A DNA stretch of 64,000 bases from Roseiarcus sp963806935 (GTDB lineage: Bacteria; Pseudomonadota; Alphaproteobacteria; Rhizobiales; Beijerinckiaceae). The stretch spans positions 105,257 to 169,256 of the forward strand of contig CAWEAT010000012.1 in the NCBI GenBank assembly GCA_963806935.1, written 5' to 3'. A program made the position numbers and the translations under genes. This document shows positions 1 to 9,557 of the stretch, in pieces (the first letter of the stretch is position 1; every line of letters begins with the position of its first letter). The notes beneath the pieces are model-generated. The model worked only from the letters and a program-made list of their open reading frames with translations. It was not told the DNA's origin and did not search any database.

Positions 1-790
1 CGATGAGGCCGATGAGGAGGCCGCCGAGCACCGCGCCCGGCAGGGAGCCGATGCCGCCGAGCACGGCCGCGGTGAAGGCCTTGACGCCCGGCACGAAACC
101 GTCGGCGAAATTCACCACGCCGTAGTAGATCACGAACATGACGCCGGCGACCGCGGCGAGGGCCGCGCCGATCACGAAGGTGATCGAAATGGTCGCGTCA
201 ACGTCGATCCCAAGCAGCGCCGCCATCTTGCGGTCCTGCTCACAGGCGCGCTGCGCCCGCCCGAGCGAGGTGTACTGAACGAGGTACCAGAAGGCGGCGA
301 GCAGAACGGCCGTGACCACGACAATCAGGATCTGGCGCACCGACAGGGTGACGTCGTAGGCGCCGCCCGTCAGGTTGAAGACGTGATTGGGCAATTGAGG
401 CGCCGGTTTGTTGCGCGGCCCTTGAACAACCTGGACAAAATTTGACAGGAAGATCGACATGCCAATCGCCGAAATGAGCGGCGCCAGTCGAAACGATCCG
501 CGCAGCGGGCGGTAAGCGAGCCGTTCGATCGCCCAGTTCCACAACGCGGTCAGCGCCATGGCGGCAACGAGGACCACGATGAACACCAGCGGCAGCGACC
601 CGAGACCAAGAATCTGGGTCAAAATCATGAATATGATCAGGGCGATGAAGGCTGAGAGCATGAACACGTCGCCGTGGGCGAAATTGACCATGCCGATGAT
701 GCCGAAAACCATCGTGTAGCCGATGGCGATTAATCCGTAGATCGACCCCAGCGTGAGCCCGTTAATCAACTGCTGCAGGAAATTGTCCAT
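1..790 (-). CDS. livH: Branched-chain amino acid ABC transporter permease LivH (3' end cut by window edge)
   Basis: Read on the minus strand from an ATG at 790, about 263 codons stay open to the window edge, so the C-terminus is missing. The protein begins MDNFLQQLINGLTLGSIYGL and continues through hydrophobic segments typical of LivH permeases, including the pattern GMVNFAHGDVFMLSA near residue 30 and a late glycine-rich stretch GGIGSLPGAVLGG. LivH is one of two inner-membrane permeases of the Liv ABC importer for leucine, isoleucine, valine or related solutes such as amides and urea. The other transporter genes would lie outside the window. It is divergent from the cox genes, with about 450 bp between them. 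The family call is firm; the substrate cannot be read from this subunit. Confidence 0.9.
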   Translation of the reverse strand, partial: MDNFLQQLINGLTLGSIYGLIAIGYTMVFGIIGMVNFAHGDVFMLSAFIALIIFMILTQILGLGSLPLVFIVVLVAAMALTALWNWAIERLAYRPLRGSFRLAPLISAIGMSIFLSNFVQVVQGPRNKPAPQLPNHVFNLTGGAYDVTLSVRQILIVVVTAVLLAAFWYLVQYTSLGRAQRACEQDRKMAALLGIDVDATISITFVIGAALAAVAGVMFVIYYGVVNFADGFVPGVKAFTAAVLGGIGSLPGAVLGGLLIGLI

Positions 791-1244
791 GCGCTGACCT
801 GCCCTTTGTTTCACCCCACTTCGCAGGAAACGTGCCATTAACGCCGGCCGCCCTGTCGTTGACTCGATTTCGGCCCGCTGGCGGGTTCTCGATCGCGCCT
901 TTTGAGCCATAGCCTAGCCGCCATGCGCGCGCACGGCAACTCGACGTTCGGCCCGTCAATCCGTCGCGGGCCGAGTCGCGGGGCAGCCTGACCAAACGAG
1001 TATTGCGCAAGATGCGTAATATCTGGACGGATATTTCGTCTCGCGCCAAGCCGTTCGGCCGAGCCCTGCCGGGGACAGCAAGGTCTTTTCCAAATGAAGC
1101 CTCGCCCTGGGTCGAGGAAGAAAGCCGCGACGTCTTGATCTTTCCCGCGCGATGCGAAAGGCTGCGAACACATTGCTCGCGCCAGTCTTGGGGGCAGGCG
1201 GCGCAGCGGCGGACGGATCAAGGCCGCAGAGGAAGGAAACGTCG
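791..1244. promoter_or_regulatory. Divergent intergenic region between livH and the cox genes
   Basis: About 450 bp separate the livH start from the first cox gene. I see no convincing gene here; the short open frames are out of phase with any recognisable protein. It must hold the promoters for both directions. No clear sigma-54 or other known promoter pattern could be assigned. A purine-rich AGAGGAAGGAA at the 3' end is the ribosome site of the next gene. Confidence 0.4.
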
Positions 1245-1852
1245 ATGGCCATGACGATGACGGGCGACGTGAACTTGCCCGCCGGCCGGCCGAAGGTTTG
1301 GGAGCTCCTCAATGACCCGGAGGTGCTGAAGGCCTGCATCCCAGGGTGCGAGTCGCTGGAAAGAACCGGCGATAATGGCTTCGCGGCTGTGGTCAAGACC
1401 AAGATCGGGCCGGTGTCGGCGACCTTCAAAGGCAAGGTCGAGCTCTCGGACCTCACGCCTCTCGTCGGCTACACCATCAAGGGCGAGGGCGAGGGCGGCA
1501 TCGCCGGCTTCGCCAAGGGCGGCGCGAAAGTGTCGCTTGCCGACGCCGCCGGCGGAACCCTGCTGCACTACGACGTCGAGGCGCATGTCGGCGGCAAGAT
1601 CGCCCAGCTCGGCGCGCGGCTCATCGACGGCGTCGCCAAGAACATGGCCGACAAGTTTTTCGCCAGCTTCGCCGCCATCGCCGCCGCAGGCGCGCCGCCG
1701 CCTCCCGCTGCCGAGCCGGCGGCGCCGTCAACCCCCGCAGCCGCCCCGGCGGCTCAATCGCCGACCCCCGCCGCGCCGTCCGTGACCGCTCGCGCGCAGC
1801 CGGCGCCGCAAGCAATCCCAACGAAAACGTCTTGGTTCAGGAGGATATCGGA

Positions 1853-1877
<25 letters not shown>
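1245..1877 (+). CDS. coxG: CoxG-like carbon monoxide dehydrogenase subunit G (SRPBCC fold)
   Basis: The product has 210 residues starting at the ATG at 1245, which follows a strong AGAGGAAGGAA ribosome site; an upstream in-frame start at 1152 lacks one. Residues 1-145 match the CoxG/SRPBCC family, with the opening MTGDVNLPAGRPKVWELLND and the segment GCESLERTGDNGF. Residues 150-190 are a proline/alanine-rich linker, and the C-terminus is basic and amphipathic (SWFRRISEWFMSLWR). In studied CO dehydrogenases CoxG is reported to help recruit the enzyme to the membrane or to carry electrons to quinone. The linker and amphipathic end fit membrane docking, but that is inference. The end overlaps the start of coxS, so the two are probably translated together. 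Confidence 0.88.
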
Positions 1878-2347
<470 letters not shown>

Positions 2348-2384
2348 CCGCTCGCTTCACGACGTTCCAAGGGAGAGAAACATC

Positions 2385-4751
2385 ATGAGCGCGACCGGTA
2401 TTGGCGCCTCTGTCAAACGCAGGGAAGACATCCGATTCATCACCGGCAAGGGGCACTACGTCGACGACATCAATCGCCCGGGGCAGGCTTACGCATTTTT
2501 CGTTCGTTCGCCCCATGCGCATGCGACGATCAAAAAGATCGACACGTCCTCGGCGCTGAAGTCGCCTGGCGTTGTCGCGGTGTTCACCGGCGCCGACACG
2601 GTCGCCGACAAGATCGGCGCTCACATTCCCGGCTGGACCGTCCACTCCAAGGATGGATCGCCGATGAAGGTCGGATCGTTCCCCGCGCTCGCGCATGGGA
2701 AAGCCCTGTACGTTGGCGATCCTGTTGCGGTCGTTATCGCGGACTCCACCGCTCAGGCGAAGGACGGGGCCGAGAAAGTGGTCGTCGACTATGACGTGCT
2801 GCCCGCGGTCATCGACACGGCGAGCGCAGCCAAGCCCGGTCAGCCGCAAATTCACGAGTATGCGCCCGGCAACACCGTCTTCAACTGGCACGTCGGCGAC
2901 AAGGACACGACGGATGCGGCCTTCGCCAAGGCGGCGCATGTGACGCGGCTCGACCTCATCAACAACCGCACGATCCCGAATGCGATGGAGCCGCGCGCGG
3001 CGCTAGGCGAGTACGATTCGGGAACCGACGTCCAGACCCTTTACACGACGAGCCAGAACCCTCACGTCGCGCGTGTCGTCCTGTCCGCGTTTCAGGGCGT
3101 CGCGCCGGAACACAAGCTGCGCGTCATCGCGCCCGACGTCGGAGGCGGCTTCGGGTCCAAGATCTTCATCTACAATGAGGAGACGGTCTGCATCTGGGCG
3201 GCGAAGAAGATAGACCGGCCGGTCAAATGGACGGCAGAGAGGACCGAGTCCTTCCTTACCGACGCGCACGGACGCGACCACGTCTCGCACGCTGAACTCG
3301 CGCTGGATTCGAATGGAAAGATCTTGGCGATGCGGGTCCATACCGTCGCCAATCTCGGCGCCTATCCTTCGACCTTTTGGGCGTCGGTTCCGACCTATCT
3401 CTATGGGATTTTGCTGTCGGGGCAGTACGACATCGCCGCGATCTACTGCGAGGTCGACGGCGTTTACACCAATACCGTGTCCGTGGACGCCGTCCGCGGC
3501 GCCGGCCGGCCGGAGGCGACCTTCCTCGTTGAGCGGATCGTCGAGAAGGCGGCGCGCGAGCTGGGACGCGATCCCGCTGACTTCCGCCGCCAAAACTTCG
3601 TCAAGTCGTTCCCGCATCAGACGCCGGTCATTCTCGCTTATGACGTGGGCGACTATCCCAAGGCGCTCGACAGGGCGCTTGAGCTCGCCGACTACAAGGG
3701 CGTCGGCGCCCGCAAAGCGGCGTCGGCCGCCAAGGGCAAGCTGCGCGGAGTCGGCTTCTCGGCCTATATCGAGGCGTGCGGCCTAGCGCCGTCGCAGGCG
3801 GTCGGCGCTCTCGGAGGCGGCGTCGGCTTGTGGGAATCAGCCGAAGTGCGGGTCAACATGGTCGGAACAGTCGAGGTGCTGACCGGCTGCCATAGCCATG
3901 GCCAGGGGCATGAGACGACATACGCCCAGCTCGTGTCGTCGCGGCTCGGGATTCCAATCGAAAATGTGTCGATCGTCCACGGGGACACGGACAAGGTGCA
4001 GATGGGCATGGGCACTTACGGCTCACGCTCGGGCGCCGTCGGCATGTCGGCGATTTCGAAGGCCCTCGACAAGATCGAGGCCAAGGCCAAGAAGGTTGCC
4101 GGCCACGTGCTCGAGGCCTCTGACCAGGACATCGAGTTCAAAGACGGGAAGTTCACGGTCAAGGGCACCGACAAGTCGCTCGACTTCGTCTCGGTCGCGC
4201 TGAACGCCTATACCGCGCACAAGTTCAATGGCCAGGAACTGGAGCCGGGCCTGAAGGAGACTGCATTCTGGGACCCGATGAACTTCACCTTCCCCGCCGG
4301 CGTCCATATCTGTGAGCTCGAGGTGGATCCGCAGACCGGCGTCGTGACGATCGAGCGGTGGACCGCCGTCGACGACTTCGGCAAGCTGATCAATCCGATG
4401 ATCGTCGAGGGTCAAATCCACGGCGGCGTCGTCCACGGCATCGGCCAGGCGCTGATGGAGGGCGCGCACTACGACGCCGACGGGCAACTGCTGACGGCGA
4501 GCTACATGGATTATTGCATGCCGCGGGCCGACGATGCGCCTTCGTTCAAGGTCGATACGATCGAGACGCCTTGCCCGTCCAACCCGCTCGGGATCAAGGG
4601 CTGCGGGGAAGCCGGCGCGATCGCCTCTCCGCCTGCGGTCATCAACGCGATCACCGACGCGCTGGGACATGAAGAGATCGAGATGCCGGCGACCCCGCAG
4701 GCCGTCTGGCGCGCTGCGCAAAAGGCGCCGATGAAGCGCGCCGCGGAATGA
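2385..4751 (+). CDS. coxL: Form II aerobic CO dehydrogenase-like large subunit (molybdopterin binding)
   Basis: The product has 788 residues with ATG at 2385 behind AAGGGAGAGAAACATC. It is the catalytic subunit of the xanthine oxidase family and binds the molybdenum-cytosine dinucleotide cofactor. The active-site loop at residues 371-375 reads RGAGR, within VDAVRGAGRPEA. Form I, proven CO dehydrogenases carry a cysteine-containing RCSFR loop there, so this protein belongs with form II enzymes. Near the C-terminus GCGEAGAIASPPA contains the conserved catalytic glutamate, and GGGFGSK is present near residue 255. Form II enzymes are annotated as CO dehydrogenases, but their true substrate is often unproven and may be another small aldehyde or heterocycle. 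The protein is complete and lies between coxS and coxM. Confidence 0.93.
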   Translation: MSATGIGASVKRREDIRFITGKGHYVDDINRPGQAYAFFVRSPHAHATIKKIDTSSALKSPGVVAVFTGADTVADKIGAHIPGWTVHSKDGSPMKVGSFPALAHGKALYVGDPVAVVIADSTAQAKDGAEKVVVDYDVLPAVIDTASAAKPGQPQIHEYAPGNTVFNWHVGDKDTTDAAFAKAAHVTRLDLINNRTIPNAMEPRAALGEYDSGTDVQTLYTTSQNPHVARVVLSAFQGVAPEHKLRVIAPDVGGGFGSKIFIYNEETVCIWAAKKIDRPVKWTAERTESFLTDAHGRDHVSHAELALDSNGKILAMRVHTVANLGAYPSTFWASVPTYLYGILLSGQYDIAAIYCEVDGVYTNTVSVDAVRGAGRPEATFLVERIVEKAARELGRDPADFRRQNFVKSFPHQTPVILAYDVGDYPKALDRALELADYKGVGARKAASAAKGKLRGVGFSAYIEACGLAPSQAVGALGGGVGLWESAEVRVNMVGTVEVLTGCHSHGQGHETTYAQLVSSRLGIPIENVSIVHGDTDKVQMGMGTYGSRSGAVGMSAISKALDKIEAKAKKVAGHVLEASDQDIEFKDGKFTVKGTDKSLDFVSVALNAYTAHKFNGQELEPGLKETAFWDPMNFTFPAGVHICELEVDPQTGVVTIERWTAVDDFGKLINPMIVEGQIHGGVVHGIGQALMEGAHYDADGQLLTASYMDYCMPRADDAPSFKVDTIETPCPSNPLGIKGCGEAGAIASPPAVINAITDALGHEEIEMPATPQAVWRAAQKAPMKRAAE

Positions 4752-4809
4752 ATCGAGCCGGAAGCGGCGCGAGCCGCGTTTCCTCACGCCCCATCGGGAG
4801 AATTGAGCC

Positions 4810-5604
4810 ATGTACGCTTTTGAATATCACCGCCCCCACACCCTCTCCGGCGCTCTCGCCGATCTCGCGAAGCCCGACGCCAAGGCGCTCTCCGGCGGCA
4901 TGACCCTGTTGCCGACGATGAAGCAGCGCCTGGCTTCGCCGGCTGCGCTCATCGATCTCAAGAACGTACCCGAGCTCGCCGGCATCGCCCGCGAGGGAGA
5001 CAACCTCGTCATCGGGGCGATGAGCCGCCACGCCGATGTCGCGCGCAACACGATCGTGAAGGCGGCGATCCCGGCGCTGGCGAAACTCGCCGGCGGGATC
5101 GGCGATCCGCATGTTCGCAACATGGGCACGATCGGCGGCTCGATCGCCAACAACGACCCATCCGCCGACTATCCGGCCGCGGCGCTCGCGCTGGGCGCGA
5201 CCATCGTCACCAACAAGCGGCGGGTTCCCGCCCAGGATTTCTTCACCGGCCTGTTCGAGACCGCGCTCGAGGCGGGCGAACTCATCACGAGCGTGAGTTT
5301 CCCGATTCCGCAGAAGGCGGCCTATATGAAATTCGCCAACCCGGCCTCGCGCTACGCCCTGGTCGGCGTGTTCGTCGCCAGGACGGCCGGCGGCGTCCGG
5401 GTCGCGGTGACCGGCGCCGGTTCGAACGGCGTCTTTCGCGCCAGCGCGCTCGAAACGGCGCTGAACGCCAATTTCACGCCGGCAGCGCTTGACGGCGTTT
5501 CCGTGGCCGCGAGCGGCCTCAATTCGGACCTGCACGCCGACGCTGAGTATCGCGCCCACCTCATTGGGGTGATGGCGAAGCGCGCGGTGGCGGCGGCGGG
5601 TTGA
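4810..5604 (+). CDS. coxM: CO dehydrogenase-type medium subunit, FAD binding
   Basis: The product has 264 residues from ATG 4810, preceded by CGGGAGAATTGAGCC. The FAD-binding signatures of the family are visible: LSGGMTLLPTMKQ near residues 33-45 and TIGGSIANNDPSADYP near residues 110-125. The C-terminal CO dehydrogenase flavoprotein domain follows (FANPASRYALVGVF). It accepts electrons from the iron-sulfur subunit and passes them to the respiratory chain, probably at quinone level. It is 58 bp downstream of coxL in the same direction. Length is slightly short for the family (usually 270-290), but the conserved regions are all present. Confidence 0.93.
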   Translation: MYAFEYHRPHTLSGALADLAKPDAKALSGGMTLLPTMKQRLASPAALIDLKNVPELAGIAREGDNLVIGAMSRHADVARNTIVKAAIPALAKLAGGIGDPHVRNMGTIGGSIANNDPSADYPAAALALGATIVTNKRRVPAQDFFTGLFETALEAGELITSVSFPIPQKAAYMKFANPASRYALVGVFVARTAGGVRVAVTGAGSNGVFRASALETALNANFTPAALDGVSVAASGLNSDLHADAEYRAHLIGVMAKRAVAAAG

Positions 5605-5622
5605 GAGCGGACTCGTCAAACG

Positions 5623-5641
5623 GGCCGTTGCGGTAACGGCC
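5623..5641. other. Small inverted repeat between coxM and coxD
   Basis: A 7-bp perfect stem, GGCCGTT and AACGGCC, with a 5-nt loop lies 19 bp after the coxM stop. There is no T-run behind it, so it is more likely an RNA processing or stability hairpin than a full terminator. Expression of coxD onward could be lowered by it. Confidence 0.4.
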
Positions 5642-5718
5642 GGGCTTGACCCGGCTGCAACGCTTTTTGCAGGGTGCGGCGGCGAATTTTCGACGCGGAG
5701 TTGCTTTTGTCCCTGCGC

Positions 5719-6639
5719 ATGCCGCCCGTTCCGGGCTCGATCGACGAGACCTTGGCCCTACTGGGCAGGGCCTCCTATGTCGGCGATCGCCCGCTCGCGA
5801 CCGTCATTTTCCTGAGCCTCAGGCTGGCGCGGCCGCTGTTTCTGGAAGGCGAGGCGGGCGTCGGCAAGACGGAGGTGGCCAAGGTTCTCGCCGCCTCGCT
5901 CGATCGAAGGCTGATCCGGCTGCAATGCTACGAAGGCCTCGATGTCGCGAGCGCGGTCTACGAGTGGAACTATCCGGCGCAGATGATGGCGATCCGGCTA
6001 GCCGAGGCCGCCGGCGAGCACGACAAGGATCGGATCGAGCACGACATCTTCTCGGAGCGCTACCTCATCAAGCGGCCGCTGTTGCAGGCGCTGGAGCCCG
6101 GGACCAACGGCGCGCCGGTGCTGTTGATCGACGAGATCGACCGGGCCGACGAGGCTTTCGAAGCCTATCTGCTCGAGATCCTGTCCGACTTTCAGGTGAC
6201 GATTCCCGAGATCGGCGTCCTGAAAGCGCCCGAGCCGCCGATCGTCGTCATCACCTCCAATCGCACGCGCGAAATCCACGACGCGCTGAAGCGCCGCTGT
6301 CTTTACCATTGGCTCGGCTACCCCGACCTTGAGCGCGAGACGGCGATCGTGCGCGCCAAGGCGCCGCGGGCGCCGCAACGCCTCACCGCCGAGCTCGTGG
6401 CCTTCGTCCAACGCCTTCGCAAGCAGGACCTGTTCAAGTCGCCCGGGGTCGCCGAAACCCTGGACTGGGCGGCGGCGCTGGCCGAGCTCGACGCGGTCGC
6501 CCTCGATCCGGCCCAAGTTTCCGACACGCTCGGCGTCCTGCTCAAATATCAGGACGACATCGCCAAGATCGAAGGCGCGAAAGCGCACATGCTGGTCGAG
6601 GAGACGCGCGCAGAGCTCCGCAGGCTCGAGACGGGATAG
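5719..6639 (+). CDS. coxD: CoxD-type MoxR AAA+ ATPase, CO dehydrogenase maturation
   Basis: The product is 306 residues from ATG 5719. A GTG at 5674 is an in-frame alternative that would give 321; neither has a strong ribosome site. The AAA+ core shows Walker A GEAGVGKTE, Walker B VLLIDEIDRAD and the sensor region VVITSNRTREIHDALKRRC, as in MoxR-family chaperones. In Oligotropha CoxD acts with CoxE to build the copper-sulfur-molybdenum active site. In a form II cluster, where the copper-binding cysteine is absent, its exact job is less clear, but cofactor insertion or activation is likely. It is the first of the maturation genes. Confidence 0.9.
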   Translation: MPPVPGSIDETLALLGRASYVGDRPLATVIFLSLRLARPLFLEGEAGVGKTEVAKVLAASLDRRLIRLQCYEGLDVASAVYEWNYPAQMMAIRLAEAAGEHDKDRIEHDIFSERYLIKRPLLQALEPGTNGAPVLLIDEIDRADEAFEAYLLEILSDFQVTIPEIGVLKAPEPPIVVITSNRTREIHDALKRRCLYHWLGYPDLERETAIVRAKAPRAPQRLTAELVAFVQRLRKQDLFKSPGVAETLDWAAALAELDAVALDPAQVSDTLGVLLKYQDDIAKIEGAKAHMLVEETRAELRRLETG

Positions 6640-6669
6640 CGCCCGCGGCGCGCGAACAGGGCCAGATTC

Positions 6670-7107
6670 ATGACCTACGAATTCAAGCTGTCATGCACCC
6701 TTCCCGCGAGTCCCGAGGCCGTCTACGACGCCTGGCTCGACAGCGCCGCGCATAGCGCCATGACCGGCGCTCGCGCCAAGATCGTCAAACGCGTAGGCGG
6801 CGCCTACAGCGCCTGGGACGGCTACATCACCGGCAAGACGATCGAGCTCGTTCCGGCGAAGCGCATCGTGCAGAGTTGGCGGACGACCGAATTCGCCGGC
6901 GACGACCCCAATTCCACGATCAGGATCGAACTCGCGCCGACCAGGGCGGGCGCACGGCTGACGCTGACCCACAGCGCAGTCCCCGATGGGCGGACGAACT
7001 ACGAAATCGGGGGCTGGCAGGACAATTATTTTGCGCCGATGAAGGCTTATTTCGCTCTCGCGAAAGTCAAGGGGAGGCCGGGGGTGAAGCCGGCCGGGAC
7101 GGCTTGA
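6670..7107 (+). CDS. AHA1/SRPBCC-domain protein within the cox gene run
   Basis: The product has 145 residues. The whole protein is one SRPBCC (AHSA1-like) domain: opening LSCTLPASPEAVYDAWLDS, middle GGAYSAWDGYITGKTIELVP, closing GGWQDNYFAPMKAYFA. These proteins have a helix-grip cavity for hydrophobic ligands. The role here is unknown; its position between coxD and coxE suggests a link with enzyme assembly or substrate handling, which is inference. Its stop overlaps the start of the next gene, so the two are translationally coupled. Confidence 0.8.
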   Translation: MTYEFKLSCTLPASPEAVYDAWLDSAAHSAMTGARAKIVKRVGGAYSAWDGYITGKTIELVPAKRIVQSWRTTEFAGDDPNSTIRIELAPTRAGARLTLTHSAVPDGRTNYEIGGWQDNYFAPMKAYFALAKVKGRPGVKPAGTA

Positions 7108-8324
7108 CCGCCTCGCTTGCCGAAACCGAGCCTCAGCGCGGAGGCCTGCTCGCGCAAAACATCGTCCACTTCGCTCGCGCCCTGCGCGAAGCCGGCATAC
7201 CGCTTGGACCGGGCGCGGTGCTCGACGCCCTCGCCGCGGTTGAATCCGCGGGCATCGGCGACCGTGACGACTTTTACACCACCCTGCATGCGGTCTTCGT
7301 CAAGAAGCATGAGGAGAGCCTGCTGTTTGACCAGGCGTTCCGCATCTTCTGGAAGCGAAAGGGTCTGATCGAAAAACTGATCGCGATGCTGGCGCCGCGG
7401 GCGCCCGCCCAGCGCAGTGTCAAGCCCGCGGAGGCAGGGGCCAGCCGCGTCGCCGACGCCCTGTTCAAGGCGCAAGACGGCGCAAAACCTGCACCTTCGC
7501 TAGAGCTCGACGCCCGGCTGACGATGTCGGGAGCGGAGATTCTGCGATCGAAAGACTTCGCCCAGATGAGCGCAGACGAGATCGAGGAGGCGCGCAAGGC
7601 CATCAAGCGCCTCGTGATGCCGGAAGATTGGCGCCGGACGCGACGGTTTGCGCCCGGCGGCGGCCGGGCTCGAATTGACGCGCGCCGCAGTTTCCGCCGC
7701 TCATTGCAGCCGGGCGGCGTGATCGACCTCGAGTTTCGCTCGCCGATCGATCGGCCGCCTCCGGTGGTGGCGTTGTGCGACATTTCCGGGTCGATGAACG
7801 AATATACCCGCCTTTTCCTGCATTTCCTGCATGCATTGGGTGAAACGCGGCGGGTGTCGACGTTCCTCTTCGGCACCCGACTGACCAACGTCACCCGGGC
7901 GATGCGGGCGCGCGATCCCGACGATGCGCTGGCGCGATGCTCGGCGCTGGCTGTCGACTGGTCGGGCGGCACCCGGATCGGCGAGGCTCTGGCGCGGTTC
8001 AACCGCGATTGGTCGCGGCGCGTGCTCGGGCAAGGCGCAATCACGCTCCTGTTCACCGACGGGCTCGAGCGGGACAATCTCGACCGGCTCGAAGCCGAGA
8101 TGGAGCGGCTCGCCAAATCGAGCCGGCGCATCATCTGGGTCAACCCGCTGCTGCGTTTTGGCGACTTTGCCGCCAAGGCGGGAGGGATCCGCGCCATGCT
8201 GCCCTACGTCAATTCGTTCCGGCCGATCCACAATCTGGCCAGCATGGCCGAGCTTTGCCGGGCGCTGTCGGGGCCGGAGGGCGCATCCGCGGACCGCAAG
8301 GATCGGCTCCTGGCGGGCGAGTGA
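7104..8324 (+). CDS. coxE: CoxE-like von Willebrand factor A domain protein
   Basis: The product is about 406 residues if started at the TTG at 7104, which overlaps the preceding stop as TTGA; no ATG or GTG fits better at the start of homology. The C-terminal half carries a VWA domain with the metal-ion motif DISGSMNEYTR, then WSGGTRIGEAL and LLFTDGLERDNLD. Before it is the basic CoxE pattern RFAPGGGRARIDARRSFRRS. CoxE partners the CoxD ATPase as a VWA-MoxR pair, a common arrangement for metal-centre insertion. The unusual start codon is the only uncertainty. Confidence 0.88.
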   Translation: MTASLAETEPQRGGLLAQNIVHFARALREAGIPLGPGAVLDALAAVESAGIGDRDDFYTTLHAVFVKKHEESLLFDQAFRIFWKRKGLIEKLIAMLAPRAPAQRSVKPAEAGASRVADALFKAQDGAKPAPSLELDARLTMSGAEILRSKDFAQMSADEIEEARKAIKRLVMPEDWRRTRRFAPGGGRARIDARRSFRRSLQPGGVIDLEFRSPIDRPPPVVALCDISGSMNEYTRLFLHFLHALGETRRVSTFLFGTRLTNVTRAMRARDPDDALARCSALAVDWSGGTRIGEALARFNRDWSRRVLGQGAITLLFTDGLERDNLDRLEAEMERLAKSSRRIIWVNPLLRFGDFAAKAGGIRAMLPYVNSFRPIHNLASMAELCRALSGPEGASADRKDRLLAGE

Positions 8325-8529
8325 GCGCCGTTAGCCTTGCGGAGCGGCCTCGGCGGGGCCATTTTCGGGCGAGCCGCGTGGTCTGTCAGGAAGCAACGGT
8401 GAGCGCGCAAACGGTTGAGACCGCGACCGGCAAGCCGGCGACGACCCCGGTTTGACGGCGTCCATTGCGTGGACGCGCGCAGAGGCGCTGTTACGCAGCC
8501 GACGGTCGGAGCAGAAGGAGGCTGATGCT

Positions 8530-8853
8530 ATGCTGACACGAGACGAAGACGTTCTCGCCGCTGCGGAATCGTGGCGCGAAGCGGGGCGCGACGTCGCGAT
8601 CGCGACCGTCGTCGAGACCTGGGGCTCGGCGCCGAGGCCGGTCGGCTCCCATCTCGTCATTGACGGGGAGGGAAATTTCCTTGGTTCCGTTTCGGGCGGC
8701 TGCGTCGAAGGCGCGGTGGTCGAGGAGGCGGCGGAGGTGATCGCCAAGGGCGCGCCGCGGATGCTCGAGTTCGGCGTCGCCGACGAGACCGCCTGGCGCG
8801 TCGGTCTCTCGTGCGGCGGGCGGATCAAGGTCTATGTCGAGAGGCTCGCCTGA
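8530..8853 (+). CDS. XdhC/CoxI N-terminal-domain protein
   Basis: The product has 107 residues, starting at ATG 8530 after AGAAGGAGGCTGATGCT, a very strong ribosome site. It matches the N-terminal half of XdhC/CoxI proteins: ATVVETWGSAPRPVGSHLV, then GSVSGGCVEGAVVEEA and LSCGGRIKVYVE. XdhC proteins bind the molybdenum cofactor, protect it and assist its sulfuration before insertion into xanthine-oxidase-type enzymes. The usual C-terminal Rossmann domain is in a separate, overlapping gene (TGATG junction). This split two-gene form is also seen in other alphaproteobacterial cox clusters, so I do not regard it as a frameshift. Confidence 0.85.
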   Translation: MLTRDEDVLAAAESWREAGRDVAIATVVETWGSAPRPVGSHLVIDGEGNFLGSVSGGCVEGAVVEEAAEVIAKGAPRMLEFGVADETAWRVGLSCGGRIKVYVERLA

Positions 8854-9557
8854 TGCGCCTTGACGTCCTCAAGGCGATGAATTCGGCGCGCGCCGGGCGG
8901 CGCGCAGGCGCGATCGTCACCCGTCTTGCCGACGGCGAGCAGCGCTTTGTTCCGGCCGAGCGGATTGACGCCGATCCCCTTCGCGACCAGCTCGAGGCCG
9001 CCCTTCGCATGGGAAAGAGCGCCGCTGTCTCGATCGAGGGCGAGGACTATTTTCTCACCGTGCAGGCGCCGTCGCCGCGGCTCTCCCTCATCGGGGCCGT
9101 GCATATCTCGCAAGCGCTGGCGCCGATCGCGCAGATCGCCGGGCTCGACGTCTCGATCATCGATCCGCGCACCGCCTTTGCGACGCCGGACCGCTTTCCC
9201 GAGATTCCGATCGTCGCCAAATGGCCAGACGAAGCGCTCTCCGAGGCGCCGCTCGACCGCTATACCGCAATCTGCCTCTTGACCCACGATCCCAAGATTG
9301 ACGACCCCGCCCTCGAAATCGCGCTCAAGGCGGATTGCTTCTACATCGGCGCGCTCGGCTCGCGAAAAACTCACGCCAAGAGAATCGAGCGGATGCGCGC
9401 CAGAGGCTTCGATGAGGCTCTGCTGGCGCGGATTCACGCGCCGATCGGGCTCGACATCGGCGCCGTCAGCCCGGCTGAAATCGCGGTCTCGATCATCGGC
9501 GAGATCGTCGCCTCGCTGCGCAAGAAGCCGTTGCGCGCCGAAAGCGCGGCGGCATGA
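8853..9557 (+). CDS. XdhC C-terminal (Rossmann) domain protein
   Basis: The product has 234 residues from the ATG at 8853, which overlaps the preceding stop. The first 80 residues resemble a short XdhC-like region. The rest is the XdhC C-terminal Rossmann domain, with LSLIGAVHISQALAPIAQIAG, YTAICLLTHDPKIDDPALEIAL, YIGALGSRKTHAKRIERM and HAPIGLDIGAVSPAEIAVSI. It should work with the protein encoded just upstream in delivering the molybdenum cofactor. Both neighbours overlap it by a few bases, so it is inside one operon. Confidence 0.88.
   Translation: MRLDVLKAMNSARAGRRAGAIVTRLADGEQRFVPAERIDADPLRDQLEAALRMGKSAAVSIEGEDYFLTVQAPSPRLSLIGAVHISQALAPIAQIAGLDVSIIDPRTAFATPDRFPEIPIVAKWPDEALSEAPLDRYTAICLLTHDPKIDDPALEIALKADCFYIGALGSRKTHAKRIERMRARGFDEALLARIHAPIGLDIGAVSPAEIAVSIIGEIVASLRKKPLRAESAAA

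Noticed and set aside
8851..8853. A frameshift splitting XdhC
   Set aside because: Both halves have their own start signals and the split form is known from similar clusters, so it is treated as two genes.
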